Shown: in pieces, positions 1-6,519 of the stretch
Numbering within the stretch: position 1 is the first letter of the stretch
How the letters are laid out: each line of letters begins with the position of its first letter
Source of the DNA: Aeromicrobium sp. IC_218
GTDB taxonomy: Bacteria > Actinomycetota > Actinomycetes > Propionibacteriales > Nocardioidaceae
Length of the DNA: 64,000 bases
Direction of reading: 5' to 3'
Assembly (NCBI RefSeq): GCF_004336805.1
Contig: NZ_SJXM01000006.1
Coordinates: 124,001-188,000 of the forward strand
Position numbers and translations under genes: made by a program
The notes under the pieces: model-generated
What the model was told of the DNA's origin: nothing
What the model saw: only the letters and a program-made list of their open reading frames with translations
The model's database searches: none

Positions 1-538
1 GGGCGATGCGGGCGATCTGGCGCAGGTCCGAGCGCAGTGCCTTGCCCGCACCGGGGTACTGGATCTTGACCGCGACCTCGCGCCCGTCGTGCCACGTGCC
101 GCGGTGCACCTGGCCGATCGAGGCCGACGCGGCCGGTCGGTCGTCGAATGTCGTCAGCAGGTCGCGCCAGTCCGGGCCCAGCTGCTCGGCCAGCACGCGG
201 TGCACGGTCGAGGTCGGCATTGGCGGCGCAGCGTCCTGCAGCTTGGTGAGGGTCTCGCGGTACGGCCCGGCGATCTCGGGCGGCAGCGCGGCCTCGAAGA
301 TGCTCATCGCCTGGCCGAGCTTCATCGCGCCGCCCTTGAGCTCGCCGAGCACGCGGAAGATCTGGTCGGCGGTGCGCTGCTGCACCTCGGTGGCGACGTA
401 GCCGGCCGGCGCGCCGACCAGACGCTTGCCCAGGCCCCAGGTGGTACGACCGGCGAACCCCACGGGCAGAGCGGCGAGCCGCGCCCCGCGGGACAGGGCG
501 TTGCCGCGGATGCCGCGGTCCTCGTCGTCCTTGGCCAC
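1..538 (-). CDS. ABC1/AarF/UbiB-family atypical kinase (3' part outside window)
   Basis: The first 179 codons of a protein-kinase-like ABC1 protein are present and the C-terminal catalytic half lies beyond base 1. The family-diagnostic KxGQ motif is seen as KLGQAMS in the N-terminal helical extension. It is followed by ASIGQVHRG (the Ala-rich nucleotide loop that replaces the usual Gly-rich loop) and VAVKIQYPG with the ATP-binding lysine. ABC1 proteins are ATPases or kinases tied to isoprenoid and quinone lipid metabolism in other organisms; the substrate here is unknown. I chose the GTG start at 538 because a TACGAT -10 box at 545-550 ends 6 nt before it, which suggests a leaderless transcript. 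The next gene on the same strand encodes a cyclodehydratase-like protein. Confidence 0.88.
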   Translation of the reverse strand, partial: MAKDDEDRGIRGNALSRGARLAALPVGFAGRTTWGLGKRLVGAPAGYVATEVQQRTADQIFRVLGELKGGAMKLGQAMSIFEAALPPEIAGPYRETLTKLQDAAPPMPTSTVHRVLAEQLGPDWRDLLTTFDDRPAASASIGQVHRGTWHDGREVAVKIQYPGAGKALRSDLRQIARIA

Positions 539-577
539 GTGGTCATCGTAGGGGCGCGCGCCCAGAGCGGCCCGTCG

Positions 578-1384
578 TCAGGCGACGAGCAGCAGCTCGC
601 ACCCGCAGGCGGGGTGGAAGCCGATCGGCCAGGTGTCGGCGTCAAACGGCCCCGGCCCGACGGCCACGCAGTGGCTCGCGCCGGCGTCCTGCCCGCGGGC
701 GTAGGCGTCGACCTCGGCCAGCACGTGCAGCGCGGCGGCGTGGACGGTGGCGACTGGGAGCGCCGGCGGCACGACCAGCGTGCCGGGGGAGCCGAGCTGG
801 GTGAGCAGCGCCGGCCAGCCGCGGTCCCAGTCGGTGCGGTGCAGGTCGTGGCAGTGGATGCACGGGGTCAGGCCGGGACGCACGAGCGGCCCGATGCGGA
901 CGCGCTCGTCCTCGACCACGACGCGCAGGTGGTCGTCGCGCGCCTCCTGGGCGGCCCGGAACAGCGCGCGCGGCGGCTCGCCCGCGGCCAGGACGACGGT
1001 GAGGTCGGCCGCCGCGCCCCGGCGGACGACCCGGTGCCCGGACTCGGTCAGCAGCGCCGCGACGGCGTCGGCGAGGGGAGCGGTGGCGTGGTCGTGGTCG
1101 AGCAGGACGCTCGTGACCGGCCGAGCCGGCCGAGGGATGCCCGCCAGCACCAGCCCGGCGACGCGCAGGTCGGTGGCCACGGCCTCCACGTCGCCGGCGA
1201 ACCCCACGTCGTCCGCGTGCCGCCGCAGCCGGGCGAGGTCGGCGGTGCCGTCGAAGCGGCGCAGCAGGGCGAGCAGCCCGGGCTCGTCACGCACGACGAC
1301 GCCGGGGGAGGTGCCGAGCTGGAGGTGGCCGGCGTCGCGCCGCAGGAGCAGCAGGCCGGGTCGGAGGCAGGGTCGGAACGCCAT
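578..1384 (-). CDS. TOMM cyclodehydratase / ThiF-like leader-binding protein (orphan)
   Basis: The 268-residue protein matches the actinobacterial group annotated as cyclodehydratase or TOMM precursor leader-binding proteins. The N-terminal ~80 residues look like the winged-helix peptide-clamp domain. The middle is a degraded ThiF/E1-like fold. The hallmark RIGPLVRPG...TPCIHCHDLHRTD...WPAL segment, with a CxxC pair, sits near residues 165-195. No precursor peptide, dehydrogenase or YcaO gene is visible within the window, so a peptide-modifying role is not supported by context. The conserved housekeeping setting next to an ABC1 kinase argues for another function. The upstream GAGGGT box at 1390-1395 ends 5 nt before the ATG, which again suggests a leaderless start. 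Confidence 0.72.
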   Translation of the reverse strand: MAFRPCLRPGLLLLRRDAGHLQLGTSPGVVVRDEPGLLALLRRFDGTADLARLRRHADDVGFAGDVEAVATDLRVAGLVLAGIPRPARPVTSVLLDHDHATAPLADAVAALLTESGHRVVRRGAAADLTVVLAAGEPPRALFRAAQEARDDHLRVVVEDERVRIGPLVRPGLTPCIHCHDLHRTDWDRGWPALLTQLGSPGTLVVPPALPVATVHAAALHVLAEVDAYARGQDAGASHCVAVGPGPFDADTWPIGFHPACGCELLLVA

Positions 1385-1434
1385 GCCCCACCCTCGCCCC
1401 GGGCGGCGGGGACGGGCCGGCGTCCGTCCACAGC

Positions 1435-1469
1435 ACGACGCGCCCCGCCGGGAGGCCGGGGCGCGTCGT
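1435..1469 (-). terminator. Perfect 13-bp hairpin downstream of the DUF5679 gene
   Basis: Arms 1435-1447 and 1457-1469 are perfectly complementary with a 9-nt loop. The hairpin begins 9 nt after the stop codon of the minus-strand gene at 1479-1637. It has no clear T-run, as is usual for intrinsic terminators in high-G+C actinobacteria. Confidence 0.75.
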
Positions 1470-1478
1470 CGGGCTGGG

Positions 1479-1637
1479 TCAGGCCTTGCCGAGGATGCGG
1501 TTGAGCTTGGTGCCGCAGACCGGGCACGTGCCCTTGGCCATCTTGGTGCCCTTCTCGCTCACCTGGACCTCGCCGGTGGCCTCGCGCTTCTCCTTGCACT
1601 TGACGCAGTAGAACTCGCCGGTCCACGAATCAGCCAT
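1479..1637 (-). CDS. DUF5679-type zinc-ribbon small protein
   Basis: This 52-residue protein is too short for normal ORF filters but has clear family features. It begins MADSWTGEFYCVKCKEKR and has two CxxC knuckles, at residues 11-14 and near residue 40 (CPVCG), with a basic spacer, and it ends in LNRILGKA. This matches the small DUF5679 zinc-ribbon proteins that are conserved in actinobacteria beside ABC1-kinase/metallopeptidase clusters. The function is unknown; binding to nucleic acid or protein is only inferred from the zinc ribbon. A CAGGAG Shine-Dalgarno sequence lies just upstream of the ATG, and a strong hairpin follows the stop codon. Confidence 0.82.
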   Translation of the reverse strand: MADSWTGEFYCVKCKEKREATGEVQVSEKGTKMAKGTCPVCGTKLNRILGKA

Positions 1638-1969
1638 GTCGCGCTCCTGTCCGCCGCGGCGTCGGTGTGACGCCGGTCACAGCCACCGTACGGCCCGGCG
1701 GGGGCGCTCGCCCGTCAGCGCCGCGGCGCGTCCTGACTTGTCCACCGATTGTGGAAAAGGCTGGGGACGACGTGTGTGGACACGCCGACGGCCTGTGGAA
1801 CGCGCCCGGCGCGTCGTGGACAGCCGGGCGTGTCCCTGAACCCCCGCTGGAGGGTTGGCCGTCGTCGCTGGGAGTGACGTTGTGGACGCGACACGCCGCG
1901 CCAGGCGTGCACAACGTCCCGTCCAGCGCGGCGGCGGACGCTGTCGGGTGGCGGGGCTACGCTCACGGC

Positions 1970-2470
1970 GTGCCCGAGGTCGAGATCCGTCGCAGCGCGC
2001 GTCGCACGCGCACGGTGTCGCTGCGCCGCGAGGGAGACCAGCTGGTGGCGCTCGTGCCGCAGCACGTCACCGACAAGCAGCTCGAGCCGATCGTCGCCCG
2101 TCTGCTCGCGCGCATCGAGAAGCGCGAGGCCCGGCGACGTCCCGGCGACGACGAGCTCGAGACCCGCGCCCGCGAGCTGTCACGGCGCCACGTGGCCGGC
2201 GCGCCGATGCCGACGTCCGTGCGCTGGGTCTCGAACATGACGACGCGCTGGGGCTCGTGCAGCGCTGCGGACGGCGCGATCCGGCTCTCGGACAAGCTGC
2301 AGGGCATGCCGCCGTGGGTGGTCGACTACGTGCTCGTCCACGAGCTCGCGCACCTGGTCGAGCCGAACCACTCCGACCGGTTCTGGACGATCGTCAGCGC
2401 GTACCCGCGGACGGAGCGGGCTCGGGGGTTCCTCGAAGGCGTCGAGCACTCAGCTCCACCAGCGTCCTGA
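1970..2470 (+). CDS. YgjP-like (M48/DUF45) metallopeptidase domain protein
   Basis: The 166-residue protein contains the zincin signature HELAHLVEPNH followed by FW near residues 125-140, with a downstream His as expected for YgjP/DUF45 proteins. Upstream is the conserved RWGSCS motif (TTRWGSCSAADG). Family members are uncharacterised predicted zinc metallopeptidases. The GTG start at 1970 was chosen because TACGCT at 1958-1963 ends 6 nt before it and the longer reading frame upstream has no family similarity. The 3' end overlaps the convergent NUDIX gene by 77 bp. Confidence 0.85.
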   Translation: MPEVEIRRSARRTRTVSLRREGDQLVALVPQHVTDKQLEPIVARLLARIEKREARRRPGDDELETRARELSRRHVAGAPMPTSVRWVSNMTTRWGSCSAADGAIRLSDKLQGMPPWVVDYVLVHELAHLVEPNHSDRFWTIVSAYPRTERARGFLEGVEHSAPPAS

Positions 2471-2972
2471 CGCTGTCGTCCACGCCCTCGGGCAGGGCGT
2501 CGACCGCGAACCACTGCAGGTCGCTCGACTCGTCGCTGATCACCTCGACCGCCCCCTCGGGCGCGACGGCCACGTACTGCACGTCGAGGTGGTGGGCCGG
2601 ACGCACTGGGCCGCACGGCACCTCGTGGCGCGACAGCACGACCGGGTCGGGGTCGACGACGAGCCCGTCGATGCCGGACTCCTCGGTGGCCTCGCGCAGC
2701 GCGGCCTCGGCCAGCGTGACGTCGTCGCTCTCGCAGTGCCCACCGGTCTGCAGCCAGCGCTGCAGGCGACGGTGCAGCGTCAGCAGCACGCGCTCGTGCG
2801 CGGCGTCGACCACCAGGGCGGACGCCGTGAGGTGGTCGGGGTGGCAGGCGCGCTCCATGGCGTCCGGGCGTGTGGCGAGGTGGGCCAGGTAGTCACGCCG
2901 CAGCTCGTCCTGGACGGCGTCGGGCGCCGTCCAGGCCTGGAGCACCCGGACGGCGTCGTCGTGCAGCGTCAC
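2394..2972 (-). CDS. NUDIX hydrolase
   Basis: The 192-residue protein carries a Nudix box (GGHCESDD...ALREATEESGI) around residues 80-105, which coordinates divalent metal for cleavage of nucleoside-diphosphate-linked substrates. The spacing between the first Gly and REATEE is one residue longer than the textbook box, as in many actinobacterial members. The substrate cannot be read from sequence. The GTG start at 2972 overlaps the stop of the upstream DUF2342 gene (GTGA, 4 nt), indicating translational coupling. The C-terminal coding end overlaps the convergent metallopeptidase gene. Confidence 0.88.
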   Translation of the reverse strand: MTLHDDAVRVLQAWTAPDAVQDELRRDYLAHLATRPDAMERACHPDHLTASALVVDAAHERVLLTLHRRLQRWLQTGGHCESDDVTLAEAALREATEESGIDGLVVDPDPVVLSRHEVPCGPVRPAHHLDVQYVAVAPEGAVEVISDESSDLQWFAVDALPEGVDDSVRTLVELSARRLRGTPEPAPSAGTR

Positions 2973-4297
2973 CGCGGCTGGTCGTCGTCGCCGGAGGGAC
3001 GGTCGTCGCCCTCGTCGAGCAGCCGGCCGAGCGCCTCGTCGAACTGCGCGTCGAACTGGGCGCTGGGCCCGTCGGACGGACGGTTCTCGCCGGCGGCGAA
3101 GCCGATCGGGTCGTCGAGGTCGTCGACCGTCGGCAGCAGGTCGGGGTGCGACCACACGGCGTCGCGGGCCTCGGGCCCCTGAGCGTCGCGCAGCGCGGCC
3201 CACAGGTTGGCCGCGTCGCGCAGGCGGCGCGGGCGCAGCTCGAGCCCGACGAGGGTGGCGAAGGTCTGCTCGGCCGGACCGCCCTCGGCGCGACGCCGGC
3301 GCATGGCCTCGGCGAGCGGCACGGCGGCGGGCATGCGGTCCTTGGTGGCCTGGGTGACGACCTCGTCGACCCAGCCCTCGACCAGCGCGAGCATGGTCTC
3401 GAGCCGCTGGAGCGCCTGCTCCTGCTGCGGGGTGCGGGCGGGCTCGAACAGGCCGCCCTGCAGCGCCTCGGCGATCTCGTCCGGACGCGAGGGGTCGAGC
3501 GAGCCGAGCTGGCTCTCGATGGCCGACACGTCGATGGTCACGCCGCGGCCGAAGTCCTCGACCGCGCCGACGAGCCGGGCGGCGAGCCACGGCGCGTGCG
3601 CGAACAGGCGCTGGTGCGCGGCCTCGCGCAGGACGACGTACAGCAGCACGTCCGCCTCGCTGTGCTCCAGGCCCTCACCGAAGGCGCGGACGTTGGCAGG
3701 CAGCACGGCGGCAGTGCGCTCGGGGCCGAGCGGCAGGCCGACGTCCGTGGACGACAGCACCTCCCCGGCGAGCGTGCCGAGCGCCTGCCCGACCTGCTGG
3801 CCGAACATGGCGCCGCCGGCCTGGCTGAGCATGCCGACGAGCGGGCCGGCCATGGCGCGGGCCTCGGCCGGGAGCGCGTCGCCCATCGCCTCGACGACGT
3901 GCTCGGCGATCGGCTCGACCAGCTGGTGCCAGGTGCCGGACGTCTGCTCGACCCACTCGGCCTTGCTCCAGGCGACGGCGCGCGTGGCGCCGGCGGGCAG
4001 GTCGGTGGCGCTGTCGAGCCACATCTCGGCCAGGCGCAGGGCGTCGTCGACGGCGCTGCGCTCGCCGGCGTGCGGCGAGGGGTCGGGGCCGGCGGCGGCG
4101 AGCACGTGGCGCGCGACGTCCTTGGCCATGTCGAAGTTCACGTGGCCCTCGTGCGGGGCGAACATGCGCTGCACCTGGTTCATGAGCGCCTGGAAGTCGG
4201 GCGTGCCCCCGCCGCCGGTGAACGCCGTGAAGAACTGCTCCATCGGCGTGCCCTTGAACGGGTTGTCGTCGCGGTCCGGGTCGTGGGGGTCGGCCAT
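2969..4297 (-). CDS. DUF2342 zincin-like protein (zinc-dependent metalloprotease family)
   Basis: This 442-residue protein belongs to the actinobacterial DUF2342 family, whose solved structures show a zincin-like fold. It begins with a negatively charged segment and a PMEQFFTAF helix, followed by long helical stretches. The REAAHQRLFAH motif near residue 225 stands in for the classical HExxH, so proteolysis is unproven. The C-terminus is acidic and probably disordered. A TAGCGT box at 4304-4309 ends 6 nt before the ATG, suggesting leaderless transcription. The gene is coupled to the downstream NUDIX gene by a 4-nt overlap. Confidence 0.85.
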   Translation of the reverse strand: MADPHDPDRDDNPFKGTPMEQFFTAFTGGGGTPDFQALMNQVQRMFAPHEGHVNFDMAKDVARHVLAAAGPDPSPHAGERSAVDDALRLAEMWLDSATDLPAGATRAVAWSKAEWVEQTSGTWHQLVEPIAEHVVEAMGDALPAEARAMAGPLVGMLSQAGGAMFGQQVGQALGTLAGEVLSSTDVGLPLGPERTAAVLPANVRAFGEGLEHSEADVLLYVVLREAAHQRLFAHAPWLAARLVGAVEDFGRGVTIDVSAIESQLGSLDPSRPDEIAEALQGGLFEPARTPQQEQALQRLETMLALVEGWVDEVVTQATKDRMPAAVPLAEAMRRRRAEGGPAEQTFATLVGLELRPRRLRDAANLWAALRDAQGPEARDAVWSHPDLLPTVDDLDDPIGFAAGENRPSDGPSAQFDAQFDEALGRLLDEGDDRPSGDDDQPR

Positions 4298-4373
4298 GGG
4301 TCAACGCTACCCGTCCGCGCCCCGCCACCCCAGGCCGACGAGCCGCGGTTCGTCCAGGGCGAACACCCGGCGG

Positions 4374-4422
4374 CTTCGACAGGCTCAGCCAGCGGACCGC
4401 TCCTTGAGCTTGTCGAAAGGAG
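4374..4422. repeat. REP-like palindromic repeat, two inverted copies
   Basis: Two copies of the window-wide palindrome lie head-to-head at 4374-4395 and 4400-4422 between the divergent DUF2342 and moaE genes. Each has a TTCGACAGGCTCA-type core flanked by complementary CTCC/GGAG ends. Confidence 0.85.
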
Positions 4423-4443
4423 CCCTCGCCCTAGGCTGGCCGG

Positions 4444-4851
4444 GTGGAACCCCTGGTGGACGTCCGAGAGACGCCGTTGAGCCTCGACGAGGTGTACGAC
4501 GCGGTCACCGACCCGACGGCCGGCGGCATCGTGCTGTTCGTCGGCACGGTGCGCGACCACGACGGTGGCAAGGGCGTCACGGCGCTCGGCTACGAGTCGC
4601 ACCCGACCGCCGTGGCCCGGCTGCGCGCCGTCGTCGACGAGGTGGCCCGCGAGCCCGGCGTCGTCCGACTCGCCGCCGTCCACCGCACCGGCGAGCTGCG
4701 CATCGGCGACCGCGCCGTGGTCGTGGCCGTCTCCGCCGCGCACCGCGCCGAGGCGTTCGCCGCCTGCCGGCTGCTGATCGACCGGCTCAAGGACGAGGTG
4801 CCCATCTGGAAGCACCAGGAGTTCGTCGACGGCGAGGCCGTCTGGGTCTGA
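4444..4851 (+). CDS. moaE: Molybdopterin synthase catalytic subunit MoaE
   Basis: The 135-residue protein has the full MoaE length. It shows the GGIVLFVGTVRDHD segment near residues 28-41, the AVHRTGELRIGDRAV segment, and the C-terminal DEVPIWKHQEF signature with the active-site lysines. With thiocarboxylated MoaD, MoaE converts precursor Z to molybdopterin in molybdenum-cofactor synthesis. No other moa gene is in the window, so it is unlinked here. The GTG start at 4444 follows TAGGCT (4432-4437) by 6 nt, which fits a leaderless mRNA. Confidence 0.95.
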   Translation: MEPLVDVRETPLSLDEVYDAVTDPTAGGIVLFVGTVRDHDGGKGVTALGYESHPTAVARLRAVVDEVAREPGVVRLAAVHRTGELRIGDRAVVVAVSAAHRAEAFAACRLLIDRLKDEVPIWKHQEFVDGEAVWV

Positions 4852-4879
4852 GGTTGCCCCGTCCCCCTAGGGTGTGGGC

Positions 4880-5971
4880 GTGAGCGCGCACGAGCAGGAG
4901 CCCGAGCGTCCCGTCACGTGGAGCCGTCGCAGCCGCACGCTCACGATCGGTGGGGTGGCCCTCGTGGTGCTGACCTGCCTGGCCGCGTTCGTGCCCGTCC
5001 CGTACGCCACGATGCGCCCCGGACCCGTCTTCAACACCCTCGGTGAGTTCGACGGACGTCCGCTCATCGAGTTCGGCGACGGCGTCAAGACGTACGCCGA
5101 CCCGGACGGCTCGCTGAACTTCACCACCGTCTCGGTCTCGCGCGCGTCCTCGAACGTCTCGCTCGTGGACGCGGTGAAGACCGCCCTGACGCCGGACGCC
5201 GAGGTCGTCCCGCGCGACCTGCTGTACCCCGAGGGGACGACGCAGGAGCAGTCGACGCAGGAGTCCGCTGCCCAGCTGGCCGGCTCGAAGAGCACGTCCG
5301 CCGTCGCCGCGCTGCGCGCGCTGGGCAAGCAGGTGACGACCCGGGTGCTCGTCGCCTCGGTGGTCGACGGGGGCCCGGCCGAGGGCGTGCTCGAGGCGGA
5401 CGACCTGGTGCGCCGCATCGACGGGGTCGACGTGGCCACGCCCCAGGAGGCGGTCGACCAGATCGGCAAGGCCAAGCCCGGTGACGCGGTGACGCTCGAC
5501 GTCGAGCGCGCCGGCAAGGACCAGCAGGTCAAGGTCACGACCGTGCCGGCCGAGGACGACCCCGACCGGGCGCTCGTCGGCGTCACGCTCGGCGCCGACT
5601 ACGACCTGCCGGTCGACGTCACCAACAACGTCGGCGAGGCGATCGGCGGCCCCAGCGCCGGCACGATGTTCGCCCTCGCCATCTACGACAAGCTCACGCC
5701 GGGCTCGCTCACCGCGGGCCGCGATATCGCCGGCACCGGCACGATCGACGCCGACGGCGTGGTCGGCCCGATCGGCGGCGTCAAGCAGAAGATCGCCGGC
5801 GCGGACACCGCCGGGGCCGAGGTCTTCCTCGTCCCGGCCGCGAACTGCGCCGAGGCGGCCGAGTCCGACCACGACCTGACGCTCGTCAAGGTCGAGAAGC
5901 TCACCGGTGCCATCGACGCCCTCGAGGCGCTGGCGAAGGACCCCAAGGCGGAGGTGCCCACGTGCGAGTAG
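4880..5971 (+). CDS. YlbL-type membrane PDZ / Lon-like (S16) serine protease
   Basis: The 363-residue protein has one N-terminal membrane segment (about residues 22-43), a PDZ domain at about 156-220 and a Lon-type proteolytic domain at about 245-350. The Ser-Lys dyad is visible as S259 in GGPSAGTMF and K304 in GGVKQKIAGA, so the protease should be active. No AAA+ domain is present, as expected for the YlbL family. The catalytic part lies outside the membrane. I prefer the GTG at 4880 because TAGGGT at 4868-4873 ends 6 nt before it; a GTG at 4874 is the alternative. The stop overlaps the next gene by 10 nt. Confidence 0.92.
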   Translation: MSAHEQEPERPVTWSRRSRTLTIGGVALVVLTCLAAFVPVPYATMRPGPVFNTLGEFDGRPLIEFGDGVKTYADPDGSLNFTTVSVSRASSNVSLVDAVKTALTPDAEVVPRDLLYPEGTTQEQSTQESAAQLAGSKSTSAVAALRALGKQVTTRVLVASVVDGGPAEGVLEADDLVRRIDGVDVATPQEAVDQIGKAKPGDAVTLDVERAGKDQQVKVTTVPAEDDPDRALVGVTLGADYDLPVDVTNNVGEAIGGPSAGTMFALAIYDKLTPGSLTAGRDIAGTGTIDADGVVGPIGGVKQKIAGADTAGAEVFLVPAANCAEAAESDHDLTLVKVEKLTGAIDALEALAKDPKAEVPTCE

Positions 5972-6489
5972 AGGACCTGGCGAACCTGGCTCCGGACTCC
6001 GACGTCCGGCAGGCGGCGCTCGAGGTGGAGCGGCACGTCGCCGCCGAGGGGTGGGACCAGGTGCCGCGGCTGTTCGCCCTCGTGCGCACGGCCGCGCTCG
6101 TCGCCCAGCAGCCCGAGCTCGCCGGCCAGCTCGGCGACGCGGTCTACACGCCCGTCGAGCAGGACGGCCTGCCCGACCAGGGCTCGCTGGAGGAGTCGCT
6201 CGACGCGATCGCCTGGCCGCCGGCTGTGGACGGCTGCGCCGTGGTGGTCGAGCGCATCATGCTGCCGCCCGAGGCCGAGCAGGACGTCCCCGAAGATCCC
6301 GCCGCGCTCGAGGCCTACGTGGCCGCCCACCCGGACCGCCGCGACGTGCGCATCGTGGCCGCCGTGACCCGCGACGGCCAGTCGCACACCGGCGTCCGCG
6401 GACGTCCGCCGGCCGACGACGAGCTGCTCGAAGCCCCCGACCTCGTGCCCAACCTGACCCGTGCCCTTCGGGACACGCTGGCAGACTAG
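5962..6489 (+). CDS. PPA1309 family protein
   Basis: This 175-residue acidic protein matches the PPA1309 family, conserved in actinobacteria between the YlbL protease and UPF0182 genes. It has no signal peptide or membrane segment and no recognisable catalytic motif. The length and the central DGCAVVVERIMLP segment are typical of the family. Function is unknown. Its GTG start lies inside the last codons of the protease gene, so the two are translationally coupled, and the UPF0182 gene follows 30 nt downstream. A link with the membrane protease or UPF0182 is suggested by conserved order only. Confidence 0.85.
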   Translation: MRVEDLANLAPDSDVRQAALEVERHVAAEGWDQVPRLFALVRTAALVAQQPELAGQLGDAVYTPVEQDGLPDQGSLEESLDAIAWPPAVDGCAVVVERIMLPPEAEQDVPEDPAALEAYVAAHPDRRDVRIVAAVTRDGQSHTGVRGRPPADDELLEAPDLVPNLTRALRDTLAD

Positions 6490-6519
6490 GTACTGCGTGA
6501 CCCCTGACCCAGGAGAACT

